41,652 bases of DNA, taken from an uncultured Bacteroidaceae bacterium (GTDB lineage Bacteria; Bacteroidota; Bacteroidia; Bacteroidales; Bacteroidaceae). The notes under the pieces are model-generated. The model saw only the letters and a program-made list of their open reading frames with translations, had not been told where the DNA came from and did not search any database. The translations under genes were made by a program, and so were the position numbers. This document shows positions 8,386 to 16,343 of this stretch, piece after piece. Each line of letters begins with the position of its first letter. The stretch's first letter is position 1. Location of the stretch: assembly GCA_934426255.1 (NCBI GenBank), contig CAKRYD010000023.1, positions 1 to 41,652 on the forward strand, given 5' to 3'.

Positions 8386-9216
8386 TCAACATGCTTGACG
8401 GTGTTCTGCTTCAACTGCATTAGTTAAACATATAAAATCCTGCACGGAAAGTTGTTCTGGTCTTTTTTCCATTCCTCCATACGACAAAAAACTGTCATGA
8501 CGTTTTTTATCTACAACCTGTCCGCTTTCATTATCAAGCTGGGCAAAAAGCTGGCGTAAGCTACTTCGCAGCATCTTTCGACGCTGATTGAATGTTGCCT
8601 TGACTACGCGTTTGAACAATTTTTCGTTGCAACCCAAATCGGTTGTCTTATTACGCCGGAAACGCACTACGGCGCTTTTTACCTTTGGAGGTGGGTTAAA
8701 CACCGACTCGGATACTGTAAACAAATATTCCGTGTCATACCATGCCTGCAGCAATACGCTTAAAATGCCATACGACTTCTTGCCGGGCGCAGAAGTAAGG
8801 CGCTCGGCAACTTCTTTCTGAAGCATTCCCGTACAACAGGGAATCAAATCGCGATAATCTAGCATTTTAAAAAATATCTGACTGCTTATATTATAAGGAT
8901 AATTACCGGTAAGAACAAATTGTTTTCCCCCAAACAGGCCGCCCAACTCCATTTTCAGAAAATCATCCTCAATAATATTGTCCCGCAACTCAGGAAAATG
9001 TTCTTGAAGGTATTTGGTACTTTCTCCGTCAATTTCAACAACACGAAGCTCACGCTTTTTCTCTATAAGGAATTGTGTGAGAGCCCCCATTCCTGGACCT
9101 ATCTCAAGCACTGGCAATGTCGGTTCGACATCTATGGTATCGGCGATATCTCGCGCTATGGACATGTCCGTAAGAAAGTGCTGTCCGAGTTTTTTTTTAG
9201 GCTGCACCTGATACAT
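8386..9216 (-). CDS. rsmA: 16S rRNA (adenine(1518)-N6/adenine(1519)-N6)-dimethyltransferase
   Basis: RsmA/KsgA dimethylates two adenines in the 3'-terminal hairpin of 16S rRNA using S-adenosylmethionine. The 276-residue protein starts MYQVQPKKKLGQHFL, the canonical opening. Motif I is LEIGPGMGALT and the catalytic motif is NYPYNIS, in place of the usual NLPYN. The C-terminal RNA-binding part contains FNQRRKMLRSSLR. The frame is open further upstream to 9255, but a TATCTTTG -7 element lies at 9244-9251, so transcription should start after that upstream ATG; 9216 is therefore the start. Confidence 0.97.
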   Translation of the reverse strand: MYQVQPKKKLGQHFLTDMSIARDIADTIDVEPTLPVLEIGPGMGALTQFLIEKKRELRVVEIDGESTKYLQEHFPELRDNIIEDDFLKMELGGLFGGKQFVLTGNYPYNISSQIFFKMLDYRDLIPCCTGMLQKEVAERLTSAPGKKSYGILSVLLQAWYDTEYLFTVSESVFNPPPKVKSAVVRFRRNKTTDLGCNEKLFKRVVKATFNQRRKMLRSSLRQLFAQLDNESGQVVDKKRHDSFLSYGGMEKRPEQLSVQDFICLTNAVEAEHRQAC

Positions 9217-9243
9217 TCGTACCTTTTTATTACCTTTGTTCTG

Positions 9244-9251
9244 CAAAGATA
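9244..9251 (-). promoter_or_regulatory. -7 element of the rsmA promoter
   Basis: TATCTTTG on the minus strand matches TAnnTTTG and is about 28 bp upstream of the rsmA ATG. A TTTTG lies 17 bp further upstream, a shorter spacer than usual, so the -33 element is uncertain. Confidence 0.6.
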
Positions 9252-9381
9252 GCACAAACTCTTGGATTCAAAAGAAAGAATGTCCAAGTTTTTTAATCAT
9301 CTTGCTTTGTTAAAAACTCTTTTCATGTATCAGAAGCTGAATTATAAGGCTTTCGCGCATTAATAAACAACAGAAATTAAA

Positions 9382-10401
9382 TTGAAGACCCACATTAGGA
9401 AAGTTCTAAAGATTGTATTTCCCTTTATTTTAGGAGGAAGTATTCTTTATTGGATGTACAGAGACTTCGACTTCTCTAAGATCAAAAATATTTTGTTTCA
9501 GGAAATGCATTGGGAATGGATGCTGCTTTCTTTCATTCCGGGCATTTTAGCCCAAGTGTTCCGCGGCCTGCGTTGGCGGTTGGCGTTAGAGCCTTTGCAG
9601 GAAAAACCTCGCATTAGAACGTGCATCCAAGCCATTTTTCTTTCATACGCCACAAGCCTCGTTATTCCGCGCATTGGTGAATTTCTACGTTGCGGCATTC
9701 TCTCGCGCCATGAGGGCACATCTTTTCCCAAGGCTCTTGGAACTGTCGTCACTGAGCGCGCTGTCGACACATTACTGATGCTTCTGTTGGTTTCCTCTGT
9801 TTTTTTGTTGCAAGCCCACGTCTTCATCGATTTTTTCGACATTACGGGATTGAATATCGGGCACTTGCTCTCAAAATTCACTCAAACAGGTATATTTGTC
9901 ACATTGCTTTGCCTTGTTTGCGTCGGAATACTGGCATATCTGTTATTCAGACGACTGGCATTCATGCACAAAATAAAAGGAATGATGCGCGAAATGTTGG
10001 ATGGCATCATGTCGCTCCGCATGATCAACGGGAAATGGCGATACTTGGCCTACTCTGTTGGCATTTGGCTGGCATATTTCTTTCATTACTATCTTACGTT
10101 TTATTGTTTTGCATGTACTCGCGATTTAGGCATCATGGCTGGCCTGGTATCATTCTGCGTCGGTACCATTGCGGTCATAGTACCGACGCCAAACGGCGCA
10201 GGCCCCTGGCATTTTGCCGTCAAGACGATTTTGGTCATCTACGGCCTTACAGCGGCACAAGCCATCGCATATGCTCTTATAGTACATACCATACAGACTT
10301 TCCTGCTTGTCCTCCTCGGCATTTATGCCATGGTTGCTCTTTCATGGCAAAAGGATGAACAAAAAGGGAATCTTCTCAAAGACATTTCAAAAACCATATA
10401 A
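9382..10401 (+). CDS. YbhN/UPF0104-type multi-spanning membrane protein (lysylphosphatidylglycerol synthase TM-region family)
   Basis: This 339-residue integral membrane protein has about 7-8 hydrophobic helices. It matches the flippase-like TM domain shared by YbhN/UPF0104 proteins and MprF: RGLRWRLAL, IPRIGEFLRCGILSRHEG with a TERAVDTLLML helix, and PTPNGAGPWHFAVKTIL. There is no cytosolic lysyl-transferase domain, so lysyl-PG synthesis should not be assumed; lipid or polyprenyl-phosphate transport is an inference. The start is TTG at 9382: the first in-frame ATG lies after the first transmembrane helix and a stop sits at 9364. It is 13 bp upstream of pepD and probably cotranscribed with it. 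Confidence 0.8.
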   Translation: MKTHIRKVLKIVFPFILGGSILYWMYRDFDFSKIKNILFQEMHWEWMLLSFIPGILAQVFRGLRWRLALEPLQEKPRIRTCIQAIFLSYATSLVIPRIGEFLRCGILSRHEGTSFPKALGTVVTERAVDTLLMLLLVSSVFLLQAHVFIDFFDITGLNIGHLLSKFTQTGIFVTLLCLVCVGILAYLLFRRLAFMHKIKGMMREMLDGIMSLRMINGKWRYLAYSVGIWLAYFFHYYLTFYCFACTRDLGIMAGLVSFCVGTIAVIVPTPNGAGPWHFAVKTILVIYGLTAAQAIAYALIVHTIQTFLLVLLGIYAMVALSWQKDEQKGNLLKDISKTI

Positions 10402-10414
10402 CACTTACAGCATC

Positions 10415-11875
10415 ATGGAAAATATTCAAGACTTGGAACCAAAAGGCATTTGGAAAAACTTTTATGCTCTTACACGCATTCCGCGTCCATCAGGCCATCT
10501 GGAAAAAATTCAGCAGTTCTTGCTTGATTGGGCCAAGGAGCGCAACATCGAGGCATTCAAAGACAATGCCGGAAACATCATCATGCGCAAGCCTGCCACC
10601 CCGGGTTACGAAAATCTGACTCCCGTAACTATGGAAAGCCACATGGATATGGTGCCACAAAAGAGCATCGATTCAACTCACGACTTTCTCACCGACCCCA
10701 TCGACGCCTATATTGACGGTGATTGGGTAAAAGCACGCGGAACCACACTGGGCAGTGATGACGGAATAGGCGATGCTACAGCCATGGCCGTTCTCGAAGA
10801 TGACTCCATTAAGCACGGCCCCATCGAAGCCATCTTCACCGTCGACGAAGAAACCAGCATGTACGGAGTAAGTCACCTGGCGCCCGAAACCTTAAAAGGG
10901 AAAATTCTACTGAATTTCGACAATGAAACAGAAGGAGAAATGGTTATCGGCAGCGCAGGCGGCGAAGACATCCGCCCCTCCATGGAATACAAAGAAGCAG
11001 AAGCCGACGAGCACCAAATATCCATGGAAGTAGTACTGAAAGGTTTGAAAGGAGGCCATTCGGGATTGGAAATAGGACTGGGCCGAGCCAATGCCAACAA
11101 ACTGATGGCGCGTTTCCTGCTGGATGCCGTCCGCAAAACCGGAGCTCACCTTGCTCTTTGGGAAGGCGGAAACATGCGCAACGCCATTCCCAACAATGCG
11201 CGTGCAATCTTAAACATTGATCCCAAAGACCAGGAAACACTTGTTACGCTTACTGCAGACTGGCTGCTCACATTCCGTTCCGAACAACAAGGCGTTGAAG
11301 ACGACATCACTTTTTCAGCCACAGCAACAGAAAAAGCCACATCCATTATTCCCGATGAAATACGCGACAATCTGATAAACGCCATCATGGGCTGCCCCTC
11401 CGGCGTAGCACGCATGATTCCGTCTGCACCCGAAATCGTGGAAACATCATGCAACCTGGGCATCGTAAAAGTCGGCAGCGGACGAGCTGAAGCAGACATC
11501 CTTGTACGAAGCTCATGCGACAGCCAGCTCGACGCACTCGAAAACACCATTGAATCGGTATTCGCCATGGCCGGCATGGCATGCGAACGTTGCGGACGCT
11601 ATGGCACCTGGCAGCCCAACTTCGAATCGCCCATTGTAAAGACCGTAGAAAAAGTATATGCCGACCTCTTCGGCGAAGCTCCTCGCGTGCAAGTAGTGCA
11701 TGCAGGATTGGAATGCAGTGTCATAGGATCCATCTACCCCGACATGGACATGGTCAGCTTCGGCCCCACCTTGCGCTCGCCGCACACACCGTTCGAACGC
11801 TGCAACATACCCAGCGTGGCAAAATATTGGAAGTTCGTAAAAGCCCTGCTTGAGAACATACCACCGATGAAATAA
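10415..11875 (+). CDS. pepD: Aminoacyl-histidine dipeptidase (PepD, M20 family)
   Basis: This 486-residue cytosolic di-zinc dipeptidase hydrolyses Xaa-His and other dipeptides. M20 metal and catalytic motifs are present in order: SHMDMVPQ (metal His76), GSDDGIGDA (bridging Asp near 115) and VDEETSMYG (catalytic Glu145 and metal Glu146). A lid domain follows around KGGHSGLEIG, and the C-terminal HAGLECSV and SPHTPFE supply the last ligands. The ATG at 10415 follows the previous stop by 13 bp. The larger frame to the left only overlaps the membrane protein gene. A strong hairpin follows at 11902. Confidence 0.96.
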   Translation: MENIQDLEPKGIWKNFYALTRIPRPSGHLEKIQQFLLDWAKERNIEAFKDNAGNIIMRKPATPGYENLTPVTMESHMDMVPQKSIDSTHDFLTDPIDAYIDGDWVKARGTTLGSDDGIGDATAMAVLEDDSIKHGPIEAIFTVDEETSMYGVSHLAPETLKGKILLNFDNETEGEMVIGSAGGEDIRPSMEYKEAEADEHQISMEVVLKGLKGGHSGLEIGLGRANANKLMARFLLDAVRKTGAHLALWEGGNMRNAIPNNARAILNIDPKDQETLVTLTADWLLTFRSEQQGVEDDITFSATATEKATSIIPDEIRDNLINAIMGCPSGVARMIPSAPEIVETSCNLGIVKVGSGRAEADILVRSSCDSQLDALENTIESVFAMAGMACERCGRYGTWQPNFESPIVKTVEKVYADLFGEAPRVQVVHAGLECSVIGSIYPDMDMVSFGPTLRSPHTPFERCNIPSVAKYWKFVKALLENIPPMK

Positions 11876-11901
11876 GTCAAAGGCAGCAAAGCTGCTTGTC
11901 A

Positions 11902-11935
11902 AAGTCCCCGGAATGCACCGACATGCCGGGGACTT
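11902..11935 (+). terminator. Terminator of pepD
   Basis: Perfect 10-bp arms AAGTCCCCGG (11902-11911) and CCGGGGACTT (11926-11935) enclose a 14-nt loop 26 bp after the stop. The T-run is weak (TTTCCCG). A smaller hairpin (GCAGC-AAA-GCTGC, 11883-11895) precedes it. The IS982 remnant begins 13 bp further on. Confidence 0.7.
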
Positions 11936-11948
11936 TCCCGTAAAATTA

Positions 11949-12685
11949 ACGTGAGTTCGACGGAATATAAGCACTTATACGAATGGCGAAAAGTTGTTGC
12001 ATCTTTATAGTGTTAGACAACAAAAAAATACGAACAATAATCGCTATAATCACCGAGAGCAAAGCTATAGAATTATTTTGTAAGGCAGACAATATCTGCA
12101 AGTTTTAATGCAATGATGGCAAAATATACGCTAAATCCAACAAACAAACAAACAAACGCACCTCACCGTGATTCAACCATGTCAAAGGCTGAAATTATGC
12201 TTGTCATGATACTTTTCCATGACTCCGGCTACTGTTGTCTGAAGCATTTCTATCAGGAAAAGGTCTGCAGGCATCTGCGCCATCTGTTTCCCAACACCGT
12301 CTCCCATAATCGTTTTGTGGAATTGGGAAAAGAAGCCGTCCCGTTGGCTTTGTTCATCAAGAAGGTCCTTTTGGGCAAATGCTCCATGGGCTGGTTCTTC
12401 GGACTCAAGCTGCATCCGGTATGCAACGAATGATCTGAAAAGAGTATTGATGTCTGTTTCATACAGGCTGCTTCTCAGAAAACGCGCCATCATCGAATCT
12501 GTCAATGACGAACTCAAGAACATCGCGCAGGTTGAACAATCAAGGCACAGGAGTTTCGAAAATTTTGTTGTCAACCTCTTGAGTGCAATTGCCGCATACT
12601 GCTGCTTCCCAAAGAAGCCCTGTATCAATGTTGCGAGAACGATTGATACGCAGCCAGCCCTGTTCTGATTTCGTTGAACTCACGT
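11949..12685 (+). mobile_element. Degenerate IS982-family insertion sequence
   Basis: Both ends survive: the left end ACGTGAGTTCGACGGAAT (from 11949) and the reverse complement of the right end ACGTGAGTTCAACGAAAT (ending 12685) agree at 16 of 18 positions. Flanking TAAAATTA (11941-11948) and TAAAATAT (12685-12692) look like an eroded target duplication. The element is 737 bp, shorter than the roughly 1 kb usual for the family, because the transposase gene has internal deletions. It marks the left edge of an AT-rich accessory stretch. Confidence 0.85.
12046..12668 (+). pseudogene. IS982-family transposase, multiply disrupted
   Basis: Pieces of an IS982/IS195-like DDE transposase lie in order but in different frames. 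The first piece (12046-12106) reads ITESKAIELFCKADNICKF, with ATA where a start ATG would be expected. A two-base loss in the T-run at 12103-12106 breaks the frame. The second piece (from 12113) reads AEIMLVMILFHDSGY then CLKHFYQEKVCRHLRHLFP and FIKKVLLGKCSMGWFFGLKLH. The catalytic segment expected between GKC and SMGWFFG is missing. After about 12430 the frame changes again, and the C-terminal piece reads LLLRKRAIIESVNDELKNIA, then FPKKPCINVARTIDTQ up to the stop at 12668. No functional transposase is possible. Identification rests on recalled family sequence. Confidence 0.85.
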
Positions 12686-12733
12686 AAAATATTAAATGCT
12701 TGTTATATATACTTGTTTGTAGTAATGGGTTCA

Positions 12734-14170
12734 TCAAACTTTTAACAAACAAAATATTTTACTTTTGAAATTGGAATCTTGTATAATAGGTTTATTTAAA
12801 AGTGCTGACATATAGGCGTTTTCTATGAATTTTTCTTCTGTAAAGAAGCTCATTATTCTTTTATTGTCCAGCGTGTCGGTCGTGAAATTAGCAATTAAGC
12901 ATTTGCCTGTTACGCGAACAATATTTTTCAGAAACTGCTCTACTTTTGAAGGTGCTACATATTCAATTGTATTGATACATATTGACAAGTCGTATGGCGT
13001 TTCAATGTCTATCTCATCAGAAAAATCAATAACTTCACACGGTTGGTCGTTTAAAGGTAGTATCATTTTTGACAAAATAGATGTGTATCTATTGGCATCA
13101 AAGCCTATTATAGGAATCCCCATTCTTCGCAAGCCGCTAACATAGAGGCCTGCACCACAACCAATGTCCACTGCTGACATACATTTGATATATTTCCCTA
13201 TAGAAGCGATTTGAAATGCTAATTTATGGTTGTACGGATATTGCTGAAATCCATTATAATCCCATTTGCCAACAATATTATGGAAACTTTTTTCTTCTTT
13301 GATTAGATATTGATCTATGATTTCTATTAATTTTTTGCTGTTAGAGTCGAATTTTCTTGCAAACAGGAATTCTTTATTCATTAGCATAAATAGATGTTCA
13401 ATATCTAGATTTGCAGGGCAGTTTCCGTTCTCGTATTTCCATCTGATGTAACGAAGATTGTTAGGAATAATATTTTCTTTTTGTTGATATTCATTTCCTA
13501 GAATCGTTGATAAATAACTCTCTTCTGGCGCAAATGTAAAACGCATTTTGTTCCAAAGTAGAAAATGTTTCATCGATTTTTTTAATATAATACTTACCGC
13601 TTTCCTTGTTATGGAAAACCACTGAGAGCTACCATAAATGTGGTCATAGATGTCCGGAATGCGTCTTTTTATGCCTAGTTTTTTCTGACATCCTATGATT
13701 TTGCTGACTTTCTCTAGGTTTTGTGCTGTTACATTGCAAAAATCATGAGGGTAATAATATTGAAACCGGATAAAAGTGTTTTTATCCCATCCCGGATGTG
13801 GCAAATGAACCATTTGCATAAACTCCTTTCCTTTGTTAATATTGAAGAATCTTAGAAATTTACTTAATGGCTTTACCGGGTAATCTTGTCCACTTAATAG
13901 GTGAAAATATTCGGCATTGCACAAGTGTAAAGATTCTTTCAAAAGAAACATCTCGCATTTTAACATTGAAAAGCCACCCCAATGGACAGCGTATTTCTTG
14001 TATACTTTGACAACATGTGGTATTGCTGTGATCTGATTTATTTCATGCTTTGTGAAATCACTTTTCTTGTCTATATGTACAAAGAGATAACAATCTTTTT
14101 CAAAGTATTCGATGAGATGTACAAGATGGTTGAAATTTTTGTGTGCTATAATGATTATTGCATGCTTCAT
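12734..14170 (-). CDS. Core-2/I-branching (GT14) glycosyltransferase fused to a SAM-dependent methyltransferase
   Basis: This 478-residue protein has two parts. Residues 1 to about 265 match the GT14 beta-1,6-N-acetylglucosaminyltransferase-like family: MKHAIIIIAHKNFNHLVHLI, VHIDKKSDF, YFHLLSGQDYPVKPL and a YGSSQWFSIT segment. From about 310 a class I methyltransferase fold follows with motif I VDIGCGAGLYVSGLRRMG (Asp335) and FDAN as the strand-2 acidic site. It presumably glycosylates and methylates the same surface glycan, but the substrate cannot be read from sequence. Base composition is much more AT-rich than in flanking pepD or HU genes, and it lies between an IS remnant and other accessory genes, which suggests transfer. 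No signal peptide, so cytosolic. Confidence 0.85.
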   Translation of the reverse strand: MKHAIIIIAHKNFNHLVHLIEYFEKDCYLFVHIDKKSDFTKHEINQITAIPHVVKVYKKYAVHWGGFSMLKCEMFLLKESLHLCNAEYFHLLSGQDYPVKPLSKFLRFFNINKGKEFMQMVHLPHPGWDKNTFIRFQYYYPHDFCNVTAQNLEKVSKIIGCQKKLGIKRRIPDIYDHIYGSSQWFSITRKAVSIILKKSMKHFLLWNKMRFTFAPEESYLSTILGNEYQQKENIIPNNLRYIRWKYENGNCPANLDIEHLFMLMNKEFLFARKFDSNSKKLIEIIDQYLIKEEKSFHNIVGKWDYNGFQQYPYNHKLAFQIASIGKYIKCMSAVDIGCGAGLYVSGLRRMGIPIIGFDANRYTSILSKMILPLNDQPCEVIDFSDEIDIETPYDLSICINTIEYVAPSKVEQFLKNIVRVTGKCLIANFTTDTLDNKRIMSFFTEEKFIENAYMSALLNKPIIQDSNFKSKIFCLLKV

Positions 14171-14220
14171 TAATGTGTTAATTTACAATATCAAAATGAT
14201 TTGTTTGAATATCTCGTACT

Positions 14221-14273
14221 GCGCTTTTTTTTATTTAGACGATAATAGACTCATCGTCTAAATAAAAAAGCGC
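14221..14273 (-). terminator. Large hairpin terminator after the exported-protein gene
   Basis: The two arms, 14221-14242 and 14254-14273, are complementary over 20 positions with a 2-nt bulge in the T/A run, around an 11-nt loop. The outer arms carry T-runs on both strands, so it can end transcription both ways. It lies 4 bp past the stop of the gene at 14277 and separates it from the GT14 gene. Confidence 0.75.
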
Positions 14274-14276
14274 AAG

Positions 14277-15263
14277 TTACTTAAGGTCAAATTCATAAAA
14301 GCTAAAAAACCAAAGTCCCATATGGTGTTTTGCTTTCAGGTATATGCCTGGGAATATTTTCCCATCAATGGTGAAGTAGGCTTGAAAGTAGCCGGCACGT
14401 TGTTTTTTTATGGCATTGTCAAGCTGCTTCAGCAACTGTCGGTCTGTTTCATTCATTTTTTTGGGCAGTAACGGTGTCATGTGCAGATTCCGCTTTGAAT
14501 CGAAATGGAGCAGTATGGTATATTCGCTTGACGGGGAACTTCTGTCATAAACATAATCTCTGTTTATGCTCCATTCAAAAAGTTTGACGGCCCGTTTCAT
14601 GGCTTTGTTATAGTCTTTCAATATCAGCTGTTTGTCACGAGGTTTTGCACCCACTTTGACGGGGATGCGTCCGCCACCGCTAATGAAATTGGCATCAATT
14701 ACCAACTGTGGCTTTCCCAATGGAGAATGAACATCTTTAGATAACGGCAGCATATAGCCGTTTTTAAACCTGTAGGTACTGACGCGGTAGGAAGCCAAGA
14801 CGGACAAAAGTTTGAAAAGTGTTTCATCAGGCAATAAGTAGCATTCACCGGTTGCCCATTTTGCCGGAATGGCTTCCGTTTCATTATCAAGATAAAAGTT
14901 TCCGAACTTTTTTTTCAATTTGGCTTTTAGTTTGTTTTCTTTTTTTGCATTGTGATTACGCAGGCCGACCCAATACAGGTGATACTTTTCGTAGTTATCT
15001 TTCCGAATTACATATCTGGATGGGGGCAAGTCATTGCCGTCAGCCTTTTTCAGAAAGTCTGTATGAGAAAGGTAATAGGCCGTTTTACCGTTTTTATTTA
15101 CCAAAACATCTATATCTTCAGGAATTATAGGTCGCACCCCTTTTCGGGTGCTGCCGTAGAAGCACTCTTTCATTTCATTGACGGTAAGGCTGTCTACCTT
15201 TGACATTCCCTGGCAAGGAAACAGGCACCATAATATTAGGGTTATGCTCAAATAATATTTCAT
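14277..15263 (-). CDS. Exported protein of unknown function, next to the double-glycine JAB protein
   Basis: This 328-residue protein is not recognised. The first 20 residues (MKYYLSITLILWCLFPCQGM) form a signal peptide; a Cys at 17 follows LFP, a poor lipobox, so lipidation is doubtful. The body is Lys-rich, with two regions separated around residue 195 (VIDANFISGGGRIPVKVG) and a C-terminal domain predicted to be beta-rich (IKKQRAGYFQAYFTIDGKIF ... GLWFFSFYEFDLK). It begins only 6 bp after the stop of the upstream gene and ends at a strong terminator, so the two form a bicistron. The position fits an immunity, chaperone or partner protein for its neighbour; this is inference from context only. 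Confidence 0.7.
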   Translation of the reverse strand: MKYYLSITLILWCLFPCQGMSKVDSLTVNEMKECFYGSTRKGVRPIIPEDIDVLVNKNGKTAYYLSHTDFLKKADGNDLPPSRYVIRKDNYEKYHLYWVGLRNHNAKKENKLKAKLKKKFGNFYLDNETEAIPAKWATGECYLLPDETLFKLLSVLASYRVSTYRFKNGYMLPLSKDVHSPLGKPQLVIDANFISGGGRIPVKVGAKPRDKQLILKDYNKAMKRAVKLFEWSINRDYVYDRSSPSSEYTILLHFDSKRNLHMTPLLPKKMNETDRQLLKQLDNAIKKQRAGYFQAYFTIDGKIFPGIYLKAKHHMGLWFFSFYEFDLK

Positions 15264-15269
15264 TATATC

Positions 15270-15896
15270 TTAGTAGTTAATATCTGGAGCCGGAATAGTT
15301 GAATAATCGCGAATTTCTCCTGTGTTAACATCATATACACCGAATTTCTCTAATGTGGTACCAGAGCCTTTCAATTCGTCCCGCGACCTTAAATCGTCAT
15401 CTGAATATCTTTGTGCATACTGAGATGGATGATTGTGTACCATGCTATTATAATTGAGGTCTTCATCCCAGTAAGCTTTACAAAAAGTTTCTTGATGTAT
15501 AGTCATCAACATGCAGTCACCTCCATTCAGTTGTCCGTCTTCGCTGTCATAATATCCAATCCATTCAACGTTGGTGTTACTGGCGAGGAATTGGAACAGT
15601 TCTGTTGTTCCTCCCACTATAGTAGAGCCTACAGTAGAATGCATGAATCCATTATCATCTTCATAAGTGGTTTCATAAGAAGAAAAGGTCAAAGAGCTTT
15701 CGCAAAGAAAAGAGTTGCTGCCAATGCAAATTTTGTCACCTGTAAATGAATTGTCAGGTGTAGAGGAGATACACTCACCTTTTTCATTAAAGGTATAGAC
15801 AAAACTTCCGCCAATGAATGTCTCCAACTCTCTTTTGCTCATTTTTTCTTTGGCTTCCTCCAATTGAGCCAAGGTGTACTTCTTTAATTTTTTCAT
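15270..15896 (-). CDS. Double-glycine-leader protein with a JAB/MPN metalloprotease-like domain
   Basis: This 208-residue protein starts with a leader of the Bacteroidales double-glycine type: a charged helix, then MSKRELETFIGG, with the predicted cut after Gly30. Such leaders direct cleavage and export by peptidase-containing ABC transporters; none is encoded in this window. The C-terminal half resembles JAB-like toxin domains: TTELFQFLASNTNVEW (Glu99 or Glu111 as candidate catalytic acid), then H154-N-H156-P followed by S165-DDD168, close to the JAMM pattern HxHP...SxxD with one extra residue. It ends KFGVYDVNTGEIRDYS. Three or four Cys residues lie in the middle. It is a candidate exported metal-dependent peptidase or toxin. 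A TAnnTTTG element precedes it; the exported protein gene follows after 6 bp. Confidence 0.75.
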   Translation of the reverse strand: MKKLKKYTLAQLEEAKEKMSKRELETFIGGSFVYTFNEKGECISSTPDNSFTGDKICIGSNSFLCESSLTFSSYETTYEDDNGFMHSTVGSTIVGGTTELFQFLASNTNVEWIGYYDSEDGQLNGGDCMLMTIHQETFCKAYWDEDLNYNSMVHNHPSQYAQRYSDDDLRSRDELKGSGTTLEKFGVYDVNTGEIRDYSTIPAPDINY

Positions 15897-15942
15897 GTAG
15901 TGCAGTTTTAGTTTTATAAATATATATCACTTGATACTGTTG

Positions 15943-15950
15943 CAAATTTA
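15943..15950 (-). promoter_or_regulatory. -7 element upstream of the double-glycine JAB gene
   Basis: TAAATTTG on the minus strand matches TAnnTTTG and lies 46 bp before the ATG. No clear TTTG is found at the -33 distance, so the promoter may be weak or activator-dependent. Confidence 0.5.
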
Positions 15951-16217
15951 GCGTAATGTTTTTGTTTTTTGCGCGATTGGCGGTATTAATTTTGATTTGT
16001 ACCGTAAGAACTTATATTTGACAAATTAATTTGCCTAAAGAATAATCAATTTCTAAAGCTGAATATAAAGGCGTTTATCCTAGTTCCTCTCTGAAAAACG
16101 GTGCAGTTCTATTTGGACACTTCGGATTATACTATGTTCGGACAATATAAGCACATCCTGTTTTTGTTTTTCAGACATCCTGTTTCCAGTAAATAATTAC
16201 AGCCTCACAAAGGGAAT
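15951..16217. other. Left part of the 511-bp gene-free region
   Basis: No convincing coding frame on either strand. The sequence is AT-rich. It contains a short direct repeat, ACATCCTGTTT at 16153 and 16175 (22 bp apart), and two TTCGGA copies around 16125-16145. It forms the right edge of the accessory stretch and passes into the phased repeat array before the HU-like gene. Confidence 0.5.
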
Positions 16218-16343
16218 TTGCAGAAACGAGGCAGACAATTGCAGAATTTCAAAAGAAAATTGTAGAATCAAGACTTGATCGATAAAAACCAAGACTTGGT
16301 TTATATTAATCAAGACTTGATTCATATCGACCAAGTCTTGGTT
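16218..16343 (+). repeat. 21-bp-phased palindrome array (putative operators)
   Basis: Four odd-length palindromes have centres at 16273, 16294, 16315 and 16336, exactly 21 bp apart: TCAAGACTTGA, CCAAGACTTGG, TCAAGACTTGA and CCAAGTCTTGG. With flanks the second reaches 17 bp (AAACCAAGACTTGGTTT). To the left, TTGCAGAA, TTGCAGAA and TTGTAGAA at 16218, 16239 and 16260 keep the same 21-bp phase. That makes six units in all, of which the first two have lost the palindrome. The last palindrome covers the -33 region of the HU-like gene promoter. Two helical turns per unit would place bound dimers on one DNA face. Confidence 0.85.

Noticed and set aside
9217..9255. Upstream ATG adding 13 residues to RsmA
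   Set aside because: The -7 element at 9244-9251 places the transcript start downstream of that ATG, and family members start at MYxVxPKKxLGQHFL.
12182..12628. 148-codon minus-strand frame
   Set aside because: It is the reverse of the decayed IS982 transposase and its translation shows no family features.
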